Assembly: GCA_005116745.1 (NCBI GenBank)
Contig: SWDS01000010.1
Location: forward strand, 274,332 to 338,331
DNA length: 64,000 nt
From: Nitrospira sp.
GTDB taxonomy: Bacteria > Nitrospirota > Nitrospiria > Nitrospirales > Nitrospiraceae
Direction: 5' to 3'
A program made the position numbers and the translations under genes. The notes under the pieces were generated by a model. That model did not search any database and was not told the origin of the DNA. It saw only the letters and a program-made list of their open reading frames with translations. This document shows, one piece after another, positions 41,272 to 50,671 of the stretch; position 1 is the stretch's first letter, and the number at the start of each line of letters is the position of its first letter.

Positions 41272-42255
41272 ATGAAAGAAGGAAGAGTGCGGAAATGGAG
41301 CTGGGCTGGTCTGGCCCTAGGCGTGACAGGCGTCATAGTTGTAATGACACACAATGCGTGGGCATTGGATATTCAGGATATTAGGGTGGAGTGGACGGAC
41401 GCGGGAAAGCAGCTCGCCACCGAGCGCGTGGTCAATTGGAAATCTAAGGGGGAGATGGTCTTGATCCCGGCGGGGGAGTTCATCATGGGCAGCGATAAGA
41501 AGACGGATCGGCTTGCCTATCGGAGTGAAATTCCTCAGCGACGTGTCTATCTCGATGCTTTTGAGATTGGGAAATATGAGGTGACGGCATTGGAGTATCT
41601 CAAGTTCATCCTCGCGACGAATCGTCCCCCGCAGCTGGATTGGCGGTACGATGGGGGGAATTTCCAGGAATCGATGGCGCACCATCCGATCATGCACGTC
41701 ACCTGGTCCGATGCCGATGCGTACTGCAAATGGGCAGACCAGCGTCTCCCGACTGAAGCCGAATGGGAGAAAGCAGCGCGTGGGATGGACGGACGGCTCT
41801 TTCCATGGGGACATGAATATGCCGGCCCGACACGCGCGAACTTCGGGCGTACTGGACTCTCCGGGCCTGTTAGGGATCGCCCCGAGCGATTGCTACTCTA
41901 CCCACCCATTATTTCAGTCGACAAGTATGAGAATGCCGTGAGCCCCCATGGACTCTATCAGACGATCGGTAATGTGGCAGAGTGGGTCTCCGACTGGTAT
42001 GATCAGGATTACTACAAGTCCGCACCGGATCGAAACCCTCAGGGGCCGGAAACCGGAACTCAAAAGGCGTTTCGTGGCGGGGGCTGGATGGACAGTACCA
42101 CCACGATGAGAGTGGCGATGAGAAACGGCACCGATCCGAACACCAAAATAAATTGGCTGGGATTTCGTTGCGCAAAGTCGGTGACAGACGATCAGCTATC
42201 AGGTAAGACCTCTCGCATGCACGATGAGTTGCCAACCTTGGAGGCTTCACGCTGA
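41272..42255 (+). CDS. Exported SUMF1-fold protein 2
   Basis: This 327-residue protein has a basic start and a signal or anchor helix (residues 10-30, ending HNAWA). The SUMF1 motifs are MVLIPAGEFIMGSDKK, ADAYCKWADQRLPTEAEWEK, TIGNVAEWVSDWYDQDYY and FRGGGWMDSTTTMRVAMR. No FGE cysteine pair is present. The stretch FGRTGLSGPVRDRPERLLLY is nearly identical to that in the minus-strand protein at 53.1-54.0 kb, so these two are close paralogues. An ATG at 41257 is an alternative start. The following gene overlaps its stop (TGATG). Confidence 0.85.
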   Translation: MKEGRVRKWSWAGLALGVTGVIVVMTHNAWALDIQDIRVEWTDAGKQLATERVVNWKSKGEMVLIPAGEFIMGSDKKTDRLAYRSEIPQRRVYLDAFEIGKYEVTALEYLKFILATNRPPQLDWRYDGGNFQESMAHHPIMHVTWSDADAYCKWADQRLPTEAEWEKAARGMDGRLFPWGHEYAGPTRANFGRTGLSGPVRDRPERLLLYPPIISVDKYENAVSPHGLYQTIGNVAEWVSDWYDQDYYKSAPDRNPQGPETGTQKAFRGGGWMDSTTTMRVAMRNGTDPNTKINWLGFRCAKSVTDDQLSGKTSRMHDELPTLEASR

Positions 42256-42917
42256 TGGTACTCACGTGGTTTGCTTCGTACAGGACTCGCGCGGCAGCAG
42301 CCAATCGACGATTCGCCGCTTGCTTGCTTGTTATCATGATCCCGGTGGCCTTTCCGTACGAGAGTGCTGCAGCGCCTGGAGGAAAGACAGAGGTATTGCC
42401 AATACAGAAAGCCGCTCCTGCGGCGGTCGTGATTGAAACCGCCGGGAATGAAGTGGAGTTGCGCCGTCACATGCGTGCCAGAACTGGTGTAGTCGAACTG
42501 AAGACCGAGAAGGTTCGTTTTTCACAGGCTCCGACCGGGAGTTTCGGCTTCATTGCCCCACCGTCTCTCGGGATCGCGTTGGTGATGCAGAGTGCCGATC
42601 TCGAACTGGATAAGGTGGCTCCTGTCGCTAATGCCTACGAAGTTCATAAGCTTGCAGATGGCAGCGGATTGTTAGTGGGGTTTATGGGAAAGGAGCTTGC
42701 GCCAGAGGTCTCCTCCAGCGAACGACCACATACTCTTCGAATCGCAATCTATTCCAATCCGTTGGGAAAAGCGCCGCTTATCGTGGCGGTGCCGATCATC
42801 AAGCTGATGGTCGACCGAATGCCGATCCGGATTGAGCCCAAGAAACTCGATAGTGCCGTGATGCTAGAAATGGATTTGCAGAGCACTGCGAACCGAAAGT
42901 CACCTATTGGGCAGTGA
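42255..42917 (+). CDS. Unrecognised exported protein
   Basis: This 220-residue protein has a twin-arginine-containing basic start and a hydrophobic segment around residues 20-36 (FAACLLVIMIPVAFPYES), so it is probably exported or anchored. The remaining beta-rich domain (VRFSQAPTGSFGFIAPPSLG, EVHKLADGSGLLVGFMGKE) matches no family I know. Its ATG overlaps the stop of the SUMF1-fold gene by one base, so it is coupled to it. It closes the first gene block of the copper locus. Confidence 0.65.
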   Translation: MVLTWFASYRTRAAAANRRFAACLLVIMIPVAFPYESAAAPGGKTEVLPIQKAAPAAVVIETAGNEVELRRHMRARTGVVELKTEKVRFSQAPTGSFGFIAPPSLGIALVMQSADLELDKVAPVANAYEVHKLADGSGLLVGFMGKELAPEVSSSERPHTLRIAIYSNPLGKAPLIVAVPIIKLMVDRMPIRIEPKKLDSAVMLEMDLQSTANRKSPIGQ

Positions 42918-42956
42918 CGGTACATGATGCGGAGAAACCATGCGCCTACATAGTGA

Positions 42957-42985
42957 TTGACAGGAAATATGAAGTTGAGTATTTT
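42957..42985 (+). promoter_or_regulatory. Sigma-70 promoter for oxidase 2
   Basis: A perfect TTGACA (42957-42962) and TATTTT (42980-42985) lie 17 bases apart. The predicted start near 42992 gives a 5' leader of about 157 bases before 43149. Confidence 0.65.
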
Positions 42986-43037
42986 ACAATCCCAATTCAA
43001 TGAATTCTAACAGCCCTCCGAGTTGAGAGGGGTCGAT

Positions 43038-43127
43038 GAAATTGATCAAATTCTGGGTGCCTAAAGTTCTCTATTGAGCGTGACTAAAAGCGGAGGAGGA
43101 GTGGGCCGAGTGGCATTGCTACTCGGT
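43038..43127 (+). promoter_or_regulatory. Leader palindrome and hairpin of oxidase 2
   Basis: A near-palindrome GAAATTGATCAAATTC (43038-43053) and a hairpin with arms GCCGAGT/ACTCGGT (43105-43127), followed by ATTTCTT, lie between the predicted promoter and the AAGGAGG ribosome site. They could act as operator and attenuator. This is sequence observation only. Confidence 0.35.
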
Positions 43128-43148
43128 ATTTCTTAAGGAGGCCGGTCC

Positions 43149-46100
43149 ATGTTTTACTATCGTTACTCATCAATGAGATTCATGAGCGGGCTCGCTGGTG
43201 TCATGTTGTTGGTCGCACCGGCATTCGTGTCCGCAGAGTCTTCATCGCATGTTGCCATGAACCATCAGCTGCCGGGTTGGGCGGAACAGCTCAAGGGGCA
43301 GACGATCGTCGAGGACGCCATGTCTGGAAGAGCTGATCGATCCGCAAAGGTCGAGCAGCAGCACCAGCGTATCATGGATCATATGTCGAAGGATCCACAG
43401 GTGCAGGCCGTGAACACCGGCATGTACAACACGTCGGCCATGATGCACCAGTACGGAGCCGGCGGGCAGGATCTGTTGCTTATGTCCGACCCTCGGGTCG
43501 AGCCGGTGGCTGCAACTGGGGGAGGCAAGTGCCCAGCGACTGTACCGGTGAAGCAGTATAATGTGTCCGCGATCAATGTCGAGATCACGCTCAATCAGTG
43601 GCTCGATTTCTATCCCGGCTACATGTATGTGTTGGACGAAGATATCGACAAGGTGAGGGCTGAAGAAACCAAGAACAAGGAAGCACGGGACAAAGAGGGG
43701 TTTGATCCAGGGGCTGTAATTCCTGGTGTGCAAGCGCAGTGGATTCAGCCCTTGACGATCCGTGCGAATCAGGGAGATTGTGTCAAGATCAAGCTGAGCA
43801 ATAAATTAGAAGGCGGCGAGGACGTCAGCCTGCACATCCACGGGTCGTCGATGGTGGTGAGCGCCACGGGTGCGGCGGCGACGACCGCGAATTCGGATGC
43901 AATTGCGAATAAAGACAAGTCTGTGGACTTGGAATGGTACATCCATCCCAGCCTGCAGGAGGGGGTTCGTCAGTTTCATACATATAGTAACGATCGGGAG
44001 TTGACGGTCATGGGCATGTTCGGTTCTTTTGTTGTGGAGCCCAAAGGCTCCACGTACTGGGAACCGCTCGGAACCGGAGACGCGACCACGGCGACCAGTG
44101 GCTGGCAGGTCATGATCAAGAATGGGACTGGTCCTGACTTCCGTGAATTCGTGTTGTATTACCACGAAGTTGGTGACGAAGCCTTTCGTCCGCTCAACAA
44201 GAAGGGTGATTTCTTGCCACAACGTGATCCGTTGACGGATACGTACCGCCCTGGCGGCCGCGCGATCAACTATCGAAGCGAGCCGTTCGGGATCAACAAC
44301 ATGCACTTACAGCATGAATATTTTGGGTTTGAGGATGAGTCGATGGGGTATAGTTCCTATACTTTCGGCGACCCTTCTCCAACTATCCCGCGATCCTATA
44401 TGGGTGACCCGGCGAAGTTCCGTCTTGTGCATGGTGGGTCTGAAGTGTTCCATAGCCACCACCCACATGGTGGAACCATCCGATGGCCGCGGAGTCCACG
44501 GGCGATTGATGATATGAATCTGTGGGCCACGGCGATGAACGGTCCGGTCAAATATCCTGTCATCCGTGCCAAGACCGATCGCGTCGATGTGGAAGTTATC
44601 GGCCCATCAGAGGCGTTGGACCTGGAGACGGAGTGCGGGTCCGGTCTCTGTCAACAGCTGGCCGGAGATTTCCTCTTCCATTGCCATGTGGCGCACCATT
44701 ATGTGTCTGGGATGTGGGGCTACTGGCGCGTGTATAACACGATTCAGCAGGGTGACCTGCGGAACGATGTGATGCCGGACCTGCGCGAGTTGCCAGATCG
44801 CAAAGGCCGCATCAAAACGCCGATTTCGTCGGATAAGCTCATCGGTCAAACGGTGGATTGGTTCGGCACTCAGTTTAAGATCATCGAGAAAGGCCAGAGC
44901 AACTGGAAGGGCAATCCGGCGACGATTACGATCAAGGATTGGGTCACGATGCAGATGCCGACGGCTGGGAAGCCTGGCCACAAGGATGATGAGAAGGGTC
45001 AGATTGTCTCGTATGATGCGACGGTGCTGGATTGGACTTGGGACGGCAATCGTGCCATGAGTGAGAAGGAAAGCACGATTGTAAATCCGAAGTATGTATC
45101 GCCGCATCCGGGCAAGCGGCATCCGATTATGTTTGAGCCGTTGACAGGGAAGGTGGCTTGGCCACATCTCACCCCGCACTTTGGAAAACGTGTGATGTTT
45201 TCTCCGAATCACAGTGGGGCGCCATGGCTGGAAATGATCCGACGTGACGACAATGGAGAAGAAAGCCTCGATCAAGCCAAGCCCGGCGAGCAAGGGAATT
45301 GGAGTCTCTGTCCGGTGAATGCCGGGCGGAAGAGCTACAATGTTCATTTCATCAAGGTGCCGATCAAGATTGCCAAGGCGCAAGGGAAAGAACCGGCCGT
45401 CATCGATCAGAACGGCTTGATCTACGTGTTGCACGAAGAGGAAGCGGCGATTCGGGCCAACGACGATCTCAAGTATCCGTTGGTCGTGCGCGGCAATATT
45501 TACGATTGCGTGGACTGGACCCTGACCAGTGAGTGGGATGACGACGACTACACCAATTTCCAGGCGTCGAAGATCAACACGCATTGGCACTTCCTGCAGT
45601 TCGATAATCAGGCATCGGACGGTGTGATCACTGGATTCTCCTACGAGCAATCGGTCCGCCCGTTCACGATGCTCGAGAAGAAAAATCCCAAGGGGCTTCC
45701 TGCTCCGATGAATACGGTGTTGACCTCGGCTGTGAAGAAGGGCGCGAAAACAATCTCGGTGAAGAACGCCAAGCAGTATCACGTCGGAACCTTGATCTTG
45801 GTCGGCGCTGATAATGTGAAGGGTAATGAAATCTCACGCATCGTAGCCATCAAGGGCGATCAGATCACGTTATCCAAAGGGTTAAAGAACGATCACCCAG
45901 CCAAGGACATCGTGACGGTTGAATTCGTCCGTCAGCGGTTCTGGGTGGATGCGGATGTGGGAACCGTGTTTTGGCACGACCACGCCTTCGGAGCCACGAC
46001 GTGGCCGCACGGTGGATTCGGGACCTTTATCGCCGAACCTGTGGGATCGACCTATCACGATCCCACGACAGGGAAACAAATCCGTAGCGGTCCCATCGCG

Positions 46101-47981
46101 GATATTCATACCAACGAGCCTGTGGGTCATGGGGTGAATAACAGCTTCCGTGAGCTCATGGTTCAGGTGCATGATACGGTACCGCATACCGTGAATATCG
46201 TCACGGCAGGGAATCCTCCTGGACAGCCTATCGAGGTGGCTCTGGAGGCAGGGAAGACCGTGTCCTTCGCCATGCCAGAAAAAATCTATATGACTCCCAT
46301 GCCGTTCTTGAATGGCGGGACACATACAACAGGAAGCGGTTTGAACTTCCGGGCCGGACCAATCGCCCAACGTTTGGCGACGAATCCGGATGTATCACAA
46401 ATCTTCAACAGCCAGATCCACGGAGATCCCTATACGCCACTTCTGAGAGCGTACACGGGCGACACCATGGTGTTCCGACTGTTGCATACCCTCATGAACG
46501 AGACCATGACGTGGACCTTGTCAGGCCATACATTCTGGACGGAACGGTATGCGCCCGATGCAAACCGCAAAAACTCCATTCATATCGGCATTGCCGAACG
46601 GTATGATTTGGTGGTGCCGGAAGCTGGTGGTCCTCGTCATCAAGCGGGTGATTTCATTCACTTTAACGGCCGATCTTCAAAGCTGTCGGAAGGTGCATGG
46701 GGCATTGTGCGTGTGTATGACAAGGAACAGTCGGATCTGAAGAAACTGCCGGCGGGGTTCTCGAACAAAGGCGAGATCCCGAAGGCGTTGCCGGTGTGTC
46801 CCGCCGACTCTCCGGTCAAGAGTTTCAACGTGGTGGCGATGGACTATCCGTCGATGACCTTTAATCCAAAGGCTCCGGAAACCATTGAGGTGGATTTTGA
46901 GCGAAAGATACAGCTCTCTAATCCAGAGGCTAAGATTTATGCCCTGGAGGATGATGTGGCAAAGGTATCCGGGAACTCAAAGCCCATGCCACTAACCATT
47001 CGGGTTAATATTGGAGACTGTGTCAAGGTTCATCTGAAGAACAAAATGAAGGACAGTAAGGCATCATTCTCCGCCATCGGACTCGCGTTTGACCCCAAAG
47101 ATTCGATGGGAGCAAACGTCGGGAACAATCCTGGCGATCAGACGATCGCTCCCGGTGGTGACCGCGTCTATACATACTATGCCGATCCCTTTAACGGTGA
47201 GACCACTTCTCTCGTGTGGGATTGGGGTAATGTCATGACGAATCCGAGAAACGGCTTGTTCGGTGCGATCGTGGTCGGTCCGAAAGGATCGAAGTATCGG
47301 GATCCAAAGACCGGCGTCGATCTGTCGAACAAGAATGCCTGGGCAGCCGACGTGATCATCGACAGGTCTGTTTCTGGAAACGAAATGCGTCCGAACTATC
47401 GCGATGTCGCCTTGTTCTTCCAGGACGAGGACAATATCATCGGCACGAGCTTCATGCCGTATGTGCAGAATGTCGCGGGTTTAACCGGTATCAACTATCG
47501 GTCTGAGCCGTACTTGTATCGGCAAGATCAAGGTTGTTCTTTGGGGAAGATGTTCCAGCCGTGCAAGGCGGACAAGCCTGAAGATCCGGCAACGCCCATC
47601 ATCGAATCGCATGCCGGCGATCCGGTGCGTATCCATGTAATCGGCGTCAATAACGAACAGAACGGTATGTTCGGCGTTGAAAAACACGAATGGCCGATCG
47701 AGCCATTTATGCGCGGCGCGGACCAGATCAGTGTCGTGGAATTCTCCGGTTCCGAAGTTCTTGATGCCTTCATCCCTTCGGCTGGAGGGCCATATCGATT
47801 GCCTGGCGACTATGTATACAGCAACCAGCGGTTGCCGTATTCTCAGTCGGGGCAATGGGGCTACTTGAGGGTCCTGCCAAATGGGGACAACAGACTCCAG
47901 CCGTTGAGTGCTGGTGGAGTAGGCTCTAAGCATGCGGAGAGTGACCATCAACCTCAGGTTGTTCCGACGGCGATGAAGTAG
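43149..47981 (+). CDS. Giant exported multicopper oxidase 2
   Basis: This 1610-residue paralogue of the first oxidase is collinear with it throughout. The signal peptide ends near residue 34 (AFVSAES). Ligand motifs: HSHHPH (435-440), HCHVAHHYVSGM with Cys512, His517 and Met522, HWHF (His812, His814) and WHDHAFG (His943, His945). The first trinuclear motif is HWH here but HPH in oxidase 1, a plausible tuning difference. The ligand-free carboxy-terminal third is retained. It starts eight bases after TAAGGAGG and ends just before a strong terminator, so it appears to be a single-gene transcript with its own promoter. Confidence 0.88.
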   Translation: MFYYRYSSMRFMSGLAGVMLLVAPAFVSAESSSHVAMNHQLPGWAEQLKGQTIVEDAMSGRADRSAKVEQQHQRIMDHMSKDPQVQAVNTGMYNTSAMMHQYGAGGQDLLLMSDPRVEPVAATGGGKCPATVPVKQYNVSAINVEITLNQWLDFYPGYMYVLDEDIDKVRAEETKNKEARDKEGFDPGAVIPGVQAQWIQPLTIRANQGDCVKIKLSNKLEGGEDVSLHIHGSSMVVSATGAAATTANSDAIANKDKSVDLEWYIHPSLQEGVRQFHTYSNDRELTVMGMFGSFVVEPKGSTYWEPLGTGDATTATSGWQVMIKNGTGPDFREFVLYYHEVGDEAFRPLNKKGDFLPQRDPLTDTYRPGGRAINYRSEPFGINNMHLQHEYFGFEDESMGYSSYTFGDPSPTIPRSYMGDPAKFRLVHGGSEVFHSHHPHGGTIRWPRSPRAIDDMNLWATAMNGPVKYPVIRAKTDRVDVEVIGPSEALDLETECGSGLCQQLAGDFLFHCHVAHHYVSGMWGYWRVYNTIQQGDLRNDVMPDLRELPDRKGRIKTPISSDKLIGQTVDWFGTQFKIIEKGQSNWKGNPATITIKDWVTMQMPTAGKPGHKDDEKGQIVSYDATVLDWTWDGNRAMSEKESTIVNPKYVSPHPGKRHPIMFEPLTGKVAWPHLTPHFGKRVMFSPNHSGAPWLEMIRRDDNGEESLDQAKPGEQGNWSLCPVNAGRKSYNVHFIKVPIKIAKAQGKEPAVIDQNGLIYVLHEEEAAIRANDDLKYPLVVRGNIYDCVDWTLTSEWDDDDYTNFQASKINTHWHFLQFDNQASDGVITGFSYEQSVRPFTMLEKKNPKGLPAPMNTVLTSAVKKGAKTISVKNAKQYHVGTLILVGADNVKGNEISRIVAIKGDQITLSKGLKNDHPAKDIVTVEFVRQRFWVDADVGTVFWHDHAFGATTWPHGGFGTFIAEPVGSTYHDPTTGKQIRSGPIADIHTNEPVGHGVNNSFRELMVQVHDTVPHTVNIVTAGNPPGQPIEVALEAGKTVSFAMPEKIYMTPMPFLNGGTHTTGSGLNFRAGPIAQRLATNPDVSQIFNSQIHGDPYTPLLRAYTGDTMVFRLLHTLMNETMTWTLSGHTFWTERYAPDANRKNSIHIGIAERYDLVVPEAGGPRHQAGDFIHFNGRSSKLSEGAWGIVRVYDKEQSDLKKLPAGFSNKGEIPKALPVCPADSPVKSFNVVAMDYPSMTFNPKAPETIEVDFERKIQLSNPEAKIYALEDDVAKVSGNSKPMPLTIRVNIGDCVKVHLKNKMKDSKASFSAIGLAFDPKDSMGANVGNNPGDQTIAPGGDRVYTYYADPFNGETTSLVWDWGNVMTNPRNGLFGAIVVGPKGSKYRDPKTGVDLSNKNAWAADVIIDRSVSGNEMRPNYRDVALFFQDEDNIIGTSFMPYVQNVAGLTGINYRSEPYLYRQDQGCSLGKMFQPCKADKPEDPATPIIESHAGDPVRIHVIGVNNEQNGMFGVEKHEWPIEPFMRGADQISVVEFSGSEVLDAFIPSAGGPYRLPGDYVYSNQRLPYSQSGQWGYLRVLPNGDNRLQPLSAGGVGSKHAESDHQPQVVPTAMK

Positions 47982-48012
47982 ACGCCCAGGAATTCTGGGG
48001 AGGAGCGAGAAG

Positions 48013-48049
48013 GGGGAGCCGCGCTGAAGGCGCGGCTCCCCTGTTTTTT
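48013..48049 (+). terminator. Rho-independent terminator after oxidase 2
   Basis: Perfect twelve-base arms GGGGAGCCGCGC (48013-48024) and GCGCGGCTCCCC (48030-48041) around TGAAG are followed by TGTTTTTT. Confidence 0.9.
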
Positions 48050-48066
48050 ATCAAGTCTCATGAGCC

Positions 48067-48095
48067 CTGCAATCGTGCACGGATATCGGTATAAT
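48067..48095 (+). promoter_or_regulatory. Promoter for the second cupredoxin gene block
   Basis: A perfect TATAAT at 48090-48095 is preceded, 17 bases upstream, by a weak minus-35 CTGCAA (48067-48072). It lies directly after the oxidase 2 terminator and would start transcription near 48102. A weak minus-35 suggests possible activator dependence. Confidence 0.55.
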
Positions 48096-48147
48096 AGTTT
48101 TTTTAAGATCCGACCACTCACGTCTGTATGGTGAGAGGAGCAGAACA

Positions 48148-49080
48148 ATGAAACTGACACGCTATGTGCTCATTGCGGTTGCGACGATAGGTCTCTCTTC
48201 GTCGGCCTACGCGTATAAAGAGGTCACCGTATCGGATGGTGGCACCCTCACCGGCACCGTGAAGCTGGAGGGTCAGGTGCCCAAGCCAAAAGGCTACAAT
48301 CTCACGACGCTGCCGGATCAGTTTTACTGCGGACGTATTTCTGATGGTGAAGGTTGGCGTATCCTGCAGCCATTCAATGTTGGACCGGAGGGTGAATTTC
48401 GTGATGTTGTGGTCTATCTGGAGGACGTTGAAAAAGGTAAACTCTTCGAGGATGAGGGTGCACGGAAAATTGAGGCGAAAGATTGTCTCTTCGTCCCATT
48501 CACAACCGTCGTGCGTGAGAGTCAACCGATGACAGTCGTCAACATGGATCCGGTCATGCATGACATCCAAGCGTATGAGACGTCACATCTTGGCCCACGG
48601 GTATTATTCAACGTTCCCCTTCCGATGAATCCGGCCCATCCGCGTAATCTCAAAGATCGCAGTGACGCCGGGATGTATCACAAGCATATGGCCGGCGCGC
48701 CGATGAAACAATTGGTCAACCTGAGCAAAGGCAGACGGGTGTTCGTCATGCAGTGCGGATTTCATGCCTATATGGAGAGTTGGGGAGTCGCGGTCACCAA
48801 CCCATACTTTGCCAAGACAGATGAGCAGGGGAGATTCACCCTCACCGATGTACCGCCTGGGACCTACAAGCTCGTCGTGTGGCACCCCTATGTCCGGAGT
48901 GCCACCGAACAGACAGTGACGATCGGACCGAAGGGGACGGTCGAGACTCAACTGATGGTGGCAGCCCCGACCGGGCGACTCTACGCCAATGAGGTACTCG
49001 ATCATGCGTATATCCAATATAATGTGACTGAAGAAACAAAGAGAAAAATTGATCCGATGATCAAGAAACAGAGCCACTGA
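48148..49080 (+). CDS. Exported cupredoxin-like protein with carboxypeptidase-regulatory-like domain 2
   Basis: A 310-residue near twin of the protein at 39.3 kb, equal in length and with ligands at the same positions: His138, Cys203, His206 and Met209. The signal peptide ends near SSAYA-YK. The regulatory-like tail DEQGRFTLTDVPPGTYKLVV is retained. The two pairs of oxidase plus cupredoxin are thus duplicated as units. It has its own promoter and a GAGAGGAG ribosome site, and is followed 22 bases later by a third, more divergent copy. Confidence 0.82.
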   Translation: MKLTRYVLIAVATIGLSSSAYAYKEVTVSDGGTLTGTVKLEGQVPKPKGYNLTTLPDQFYCGRISDGEGWRILQPFNVGPEGEFRDVVVYLEDVEKGKLFEDEGARKIEAKDCLFVPFTTVVRESQPMTVVNMDPVMHDIQAYETSHLGPRVLFNVPLPMNPAHPRNLKDRSDAGMYHKHMAGAPMKQLVNLSKGRRVFVMQCGFHAYMESWGVAVTNPYFAKTDEQGRFTLTDVPPGTYKLVVWHPYVRSATEQTVTIGPKGTVETQLMVAAPTGRLYANEVLDHAYIQYNVTEETKRKIDPMIKKQSH

Positions 49081-49102
49081 ATATTGATAAGAGGAGAAGA
49101 AA

Positions 49103-50026
49103 GTGAGCGTAGGAAGTACGTCGTTCACGTTGGGAATCGGGGCCCTCATCCTATTGATGAGGATAGTGCCTGGTTACGCTTATGAAGCTATCGAGATTGA
49201 GCACGGTGGATCAATAGAAGGCACGATCACCCTCGATGGATTAGTGCCTGAACCGAAGGGGTTCAACCTCATTACCTTTCCCGACCCTGCGTATTGTGGT
49301 CGCATTTCCAACGGTCGTGGGTGGCGCTTACTCCACGACTTTGTCGTGAGCCCCCTGGGAGGACTGAAGGATGCCATTGTCCTGTTGGAAGGGGTCGAAG
49401 CCGGGAAACCGTTCGAGATGTCTGTTCCGTTGATCGAAGCACACGATTGCATGTTCCAGCCGTTTATGACGGTCGTTCGGAACGGGCATGCAGTCGAAGT
49501 GATGAATATGGATCCCGTCATGCACGACATTCAAGGGTATGAAACATCGATTGAGGCTGGTGCGCGTGTCTTGTTTAACACACCGCTTGTCATGAACCAT
49601 CAGCATCGACGAGGAGATCTCCATGCGATGCATAACCATGCTCCAGGCAAATCACTGGTCGGGCCAATTTATCTGAATAAGGGCCGCCGTACCTTTTATA
49701 TGCAATGCGGATTTCACGCCTATATGGAAAGTTGGGCGATGGCGGTGAACAATCCCTATTATGCGCTGACCGACGCTGAAGGGAGGTTCAAGATCGATCA
49801 GATTCCTCCTGGTACCTATCAGTTGGTGGTCTGGCATCCACAGACCGGACCAGGCACCACGAAATCCATCGTGGTGCGCCCCGATGGTAAACTTGTCGAG
49901 CAACTCTCAGTGCCTGCTCCGAAGGGGAATCGATCGGCATATCGAGTGATGGACAACCCACGATTTGGTCTGGAATCGTTGGGGTATTCCATCGATATCA
50001 AACCACTACTCGAACATCAGCATTGA
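49103..50026 (+). CDS. Exported cupredoxin-like protein with carboxypeptidase-regulatory-like domain 3
   Basis: A 307-residue divergent member of the same family with GTG start and GAGGAGAA upstream. The signal segment is residues 8-25. Candidate copper ligands are His141 (DPVMHDIQGYE) and Cys202, His205 and Met208 (MQCGFHAYM). A histidine-rich insert (NHQHRRGDLHAMHNH, around residues 165-180) is longer than in copies 1 and 2 and could bind additional metal. The end lacks the long acidic tail of the other copies. Probably co-transcribed with copy 2. Confidence 0.78.
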   Translation: MSVGSTSFTLGIGALILLMRIVPGYAYEAIEIEHGGSIEGTITLDGLVPEPKGFNLITFPDPAYCGRISNGRGWRLLHDFVVSPLGGLKDAIVLLEGVEAGKPFEMSVPLIEAHDCMFQPFMTVVRNGHAVEVMNMDPVMHDIQGYETSIEAGARVLFNTPLVMNHQHRRGDLHAMHNHAPGKSLVGPIYLNKGRRTFYMQCGFHAYMESWAMAVNNPYYALTDAEGRFKIDQIPPGTYQLVVWHPQTGPGTTKSIVVRPDGKLVEQLSVPAPKGNRSAYRVMDNPRFGLESLGYSIDIKPLLEHQH

Positions 50027-50032
50027 CAGCCG

Positions 50033-50668
50033 ATGCTTCTCTACGCTGCGAGGAACGCCTGCAGCTTGGTGGTGTGTGCGTTCGTCTGTGTCGGTTCGCT
50101 GTGTTGGTCAATCTCCAGTTCGCACGGCGACGATCACCTTTCCGGTGTATTGGAATTTTCCGGTACGCTCATTAAGCAAGTCAATGGAAAGCAATATCGG
50201 GCACAAGTGTTTGCCAAGGGCGATTGGCTCAGGGTGGAGTATACCTATGCCATTCGAACCGAGCTTGGCTTTGCGGCAATTGAAATCGTTAGGCCGGATA
50301 TTGGGGAAGTATGGTATGTCCTTCCGCAACGAAAGGAATTGTTGGTGATGCCTTTGACTGAAGATATTCTTCCCGTTCGTCCTGAATTAGTTGGAGAAAC
50401 CGAGAGAATGGCGGTCGGAGATGACGAGATTGCTGGTCGAGTCGCACGGTTGTTTGATGTTCGAACGGAGCGCCACGGGCACCTCGAACGATTCTATGAA
50501 TGGATCGATGCAGAGACTGGGATTGTGCTCAAGTTGGTCAGTCAGGACCGTGATTGGTCGTGTGAATATGCGCGAGTGCGTCTGTCGCCTCAGCCCACCA
50601 TGTACTTCGAAGCGCCACCAGGCTATAGAAAACGACCGAGCACAGCCAATCAGAAGCGGGTGGAGTAG
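50033..50668 (+). CDS. Exported LolA-like protein 1
   Basis: A 211-residue protein with a signal peptide (about residues 10-28) and a single antiparallel-beta domain. LSGVLEFSGTLIKQVNGKQYRAQVF, LRVEYTY, VWYVLPQRKELLVMPL and TGIVLKLVSQDRDWSCEYARVRL give the repeated-strand pattern of LolA/LolB-type lipoprotein carriers. It is not a canonical LolA, and lipid binding is inference. Two relatives occur in the locus (54.0 kb and a broken one at 57 kb), each next to SUMF1 or cupredoxin genes, so it belongs to the module. It starts six bases after the preceding gene. Confidence 0.6.
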   Translation: MLLYAARNACSLVVCAFVCVGSLCWSISSSHGDDHLSGVLEFSGTLIKQVNGKQYRAQVFAKGDWLRVEYTYAIRTELGFAAIEIVRPDIGEVWYVLPQRKELLVMPLTEDILPVRPELVGETERMAVGDDEIAGRVARLFDVRTERHGHLERFYEWIDAETGIVLKLVSQDRDWSCEYARVRLSPQPTMYFEAPPGYRKRPSTANQKRVE

Positions 50669-50671
50669 AGG

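Noticed and set aside
44607..45782. A 391-codon minus-strand open frame inside oxidase 2
   Set aside because: It is fully antisense to a strongly supported gene, has no family resemblance or signal, and similar antisense frames (for example 36933-37790) occur in oxidase 1, so it is a codon-bias shadow.
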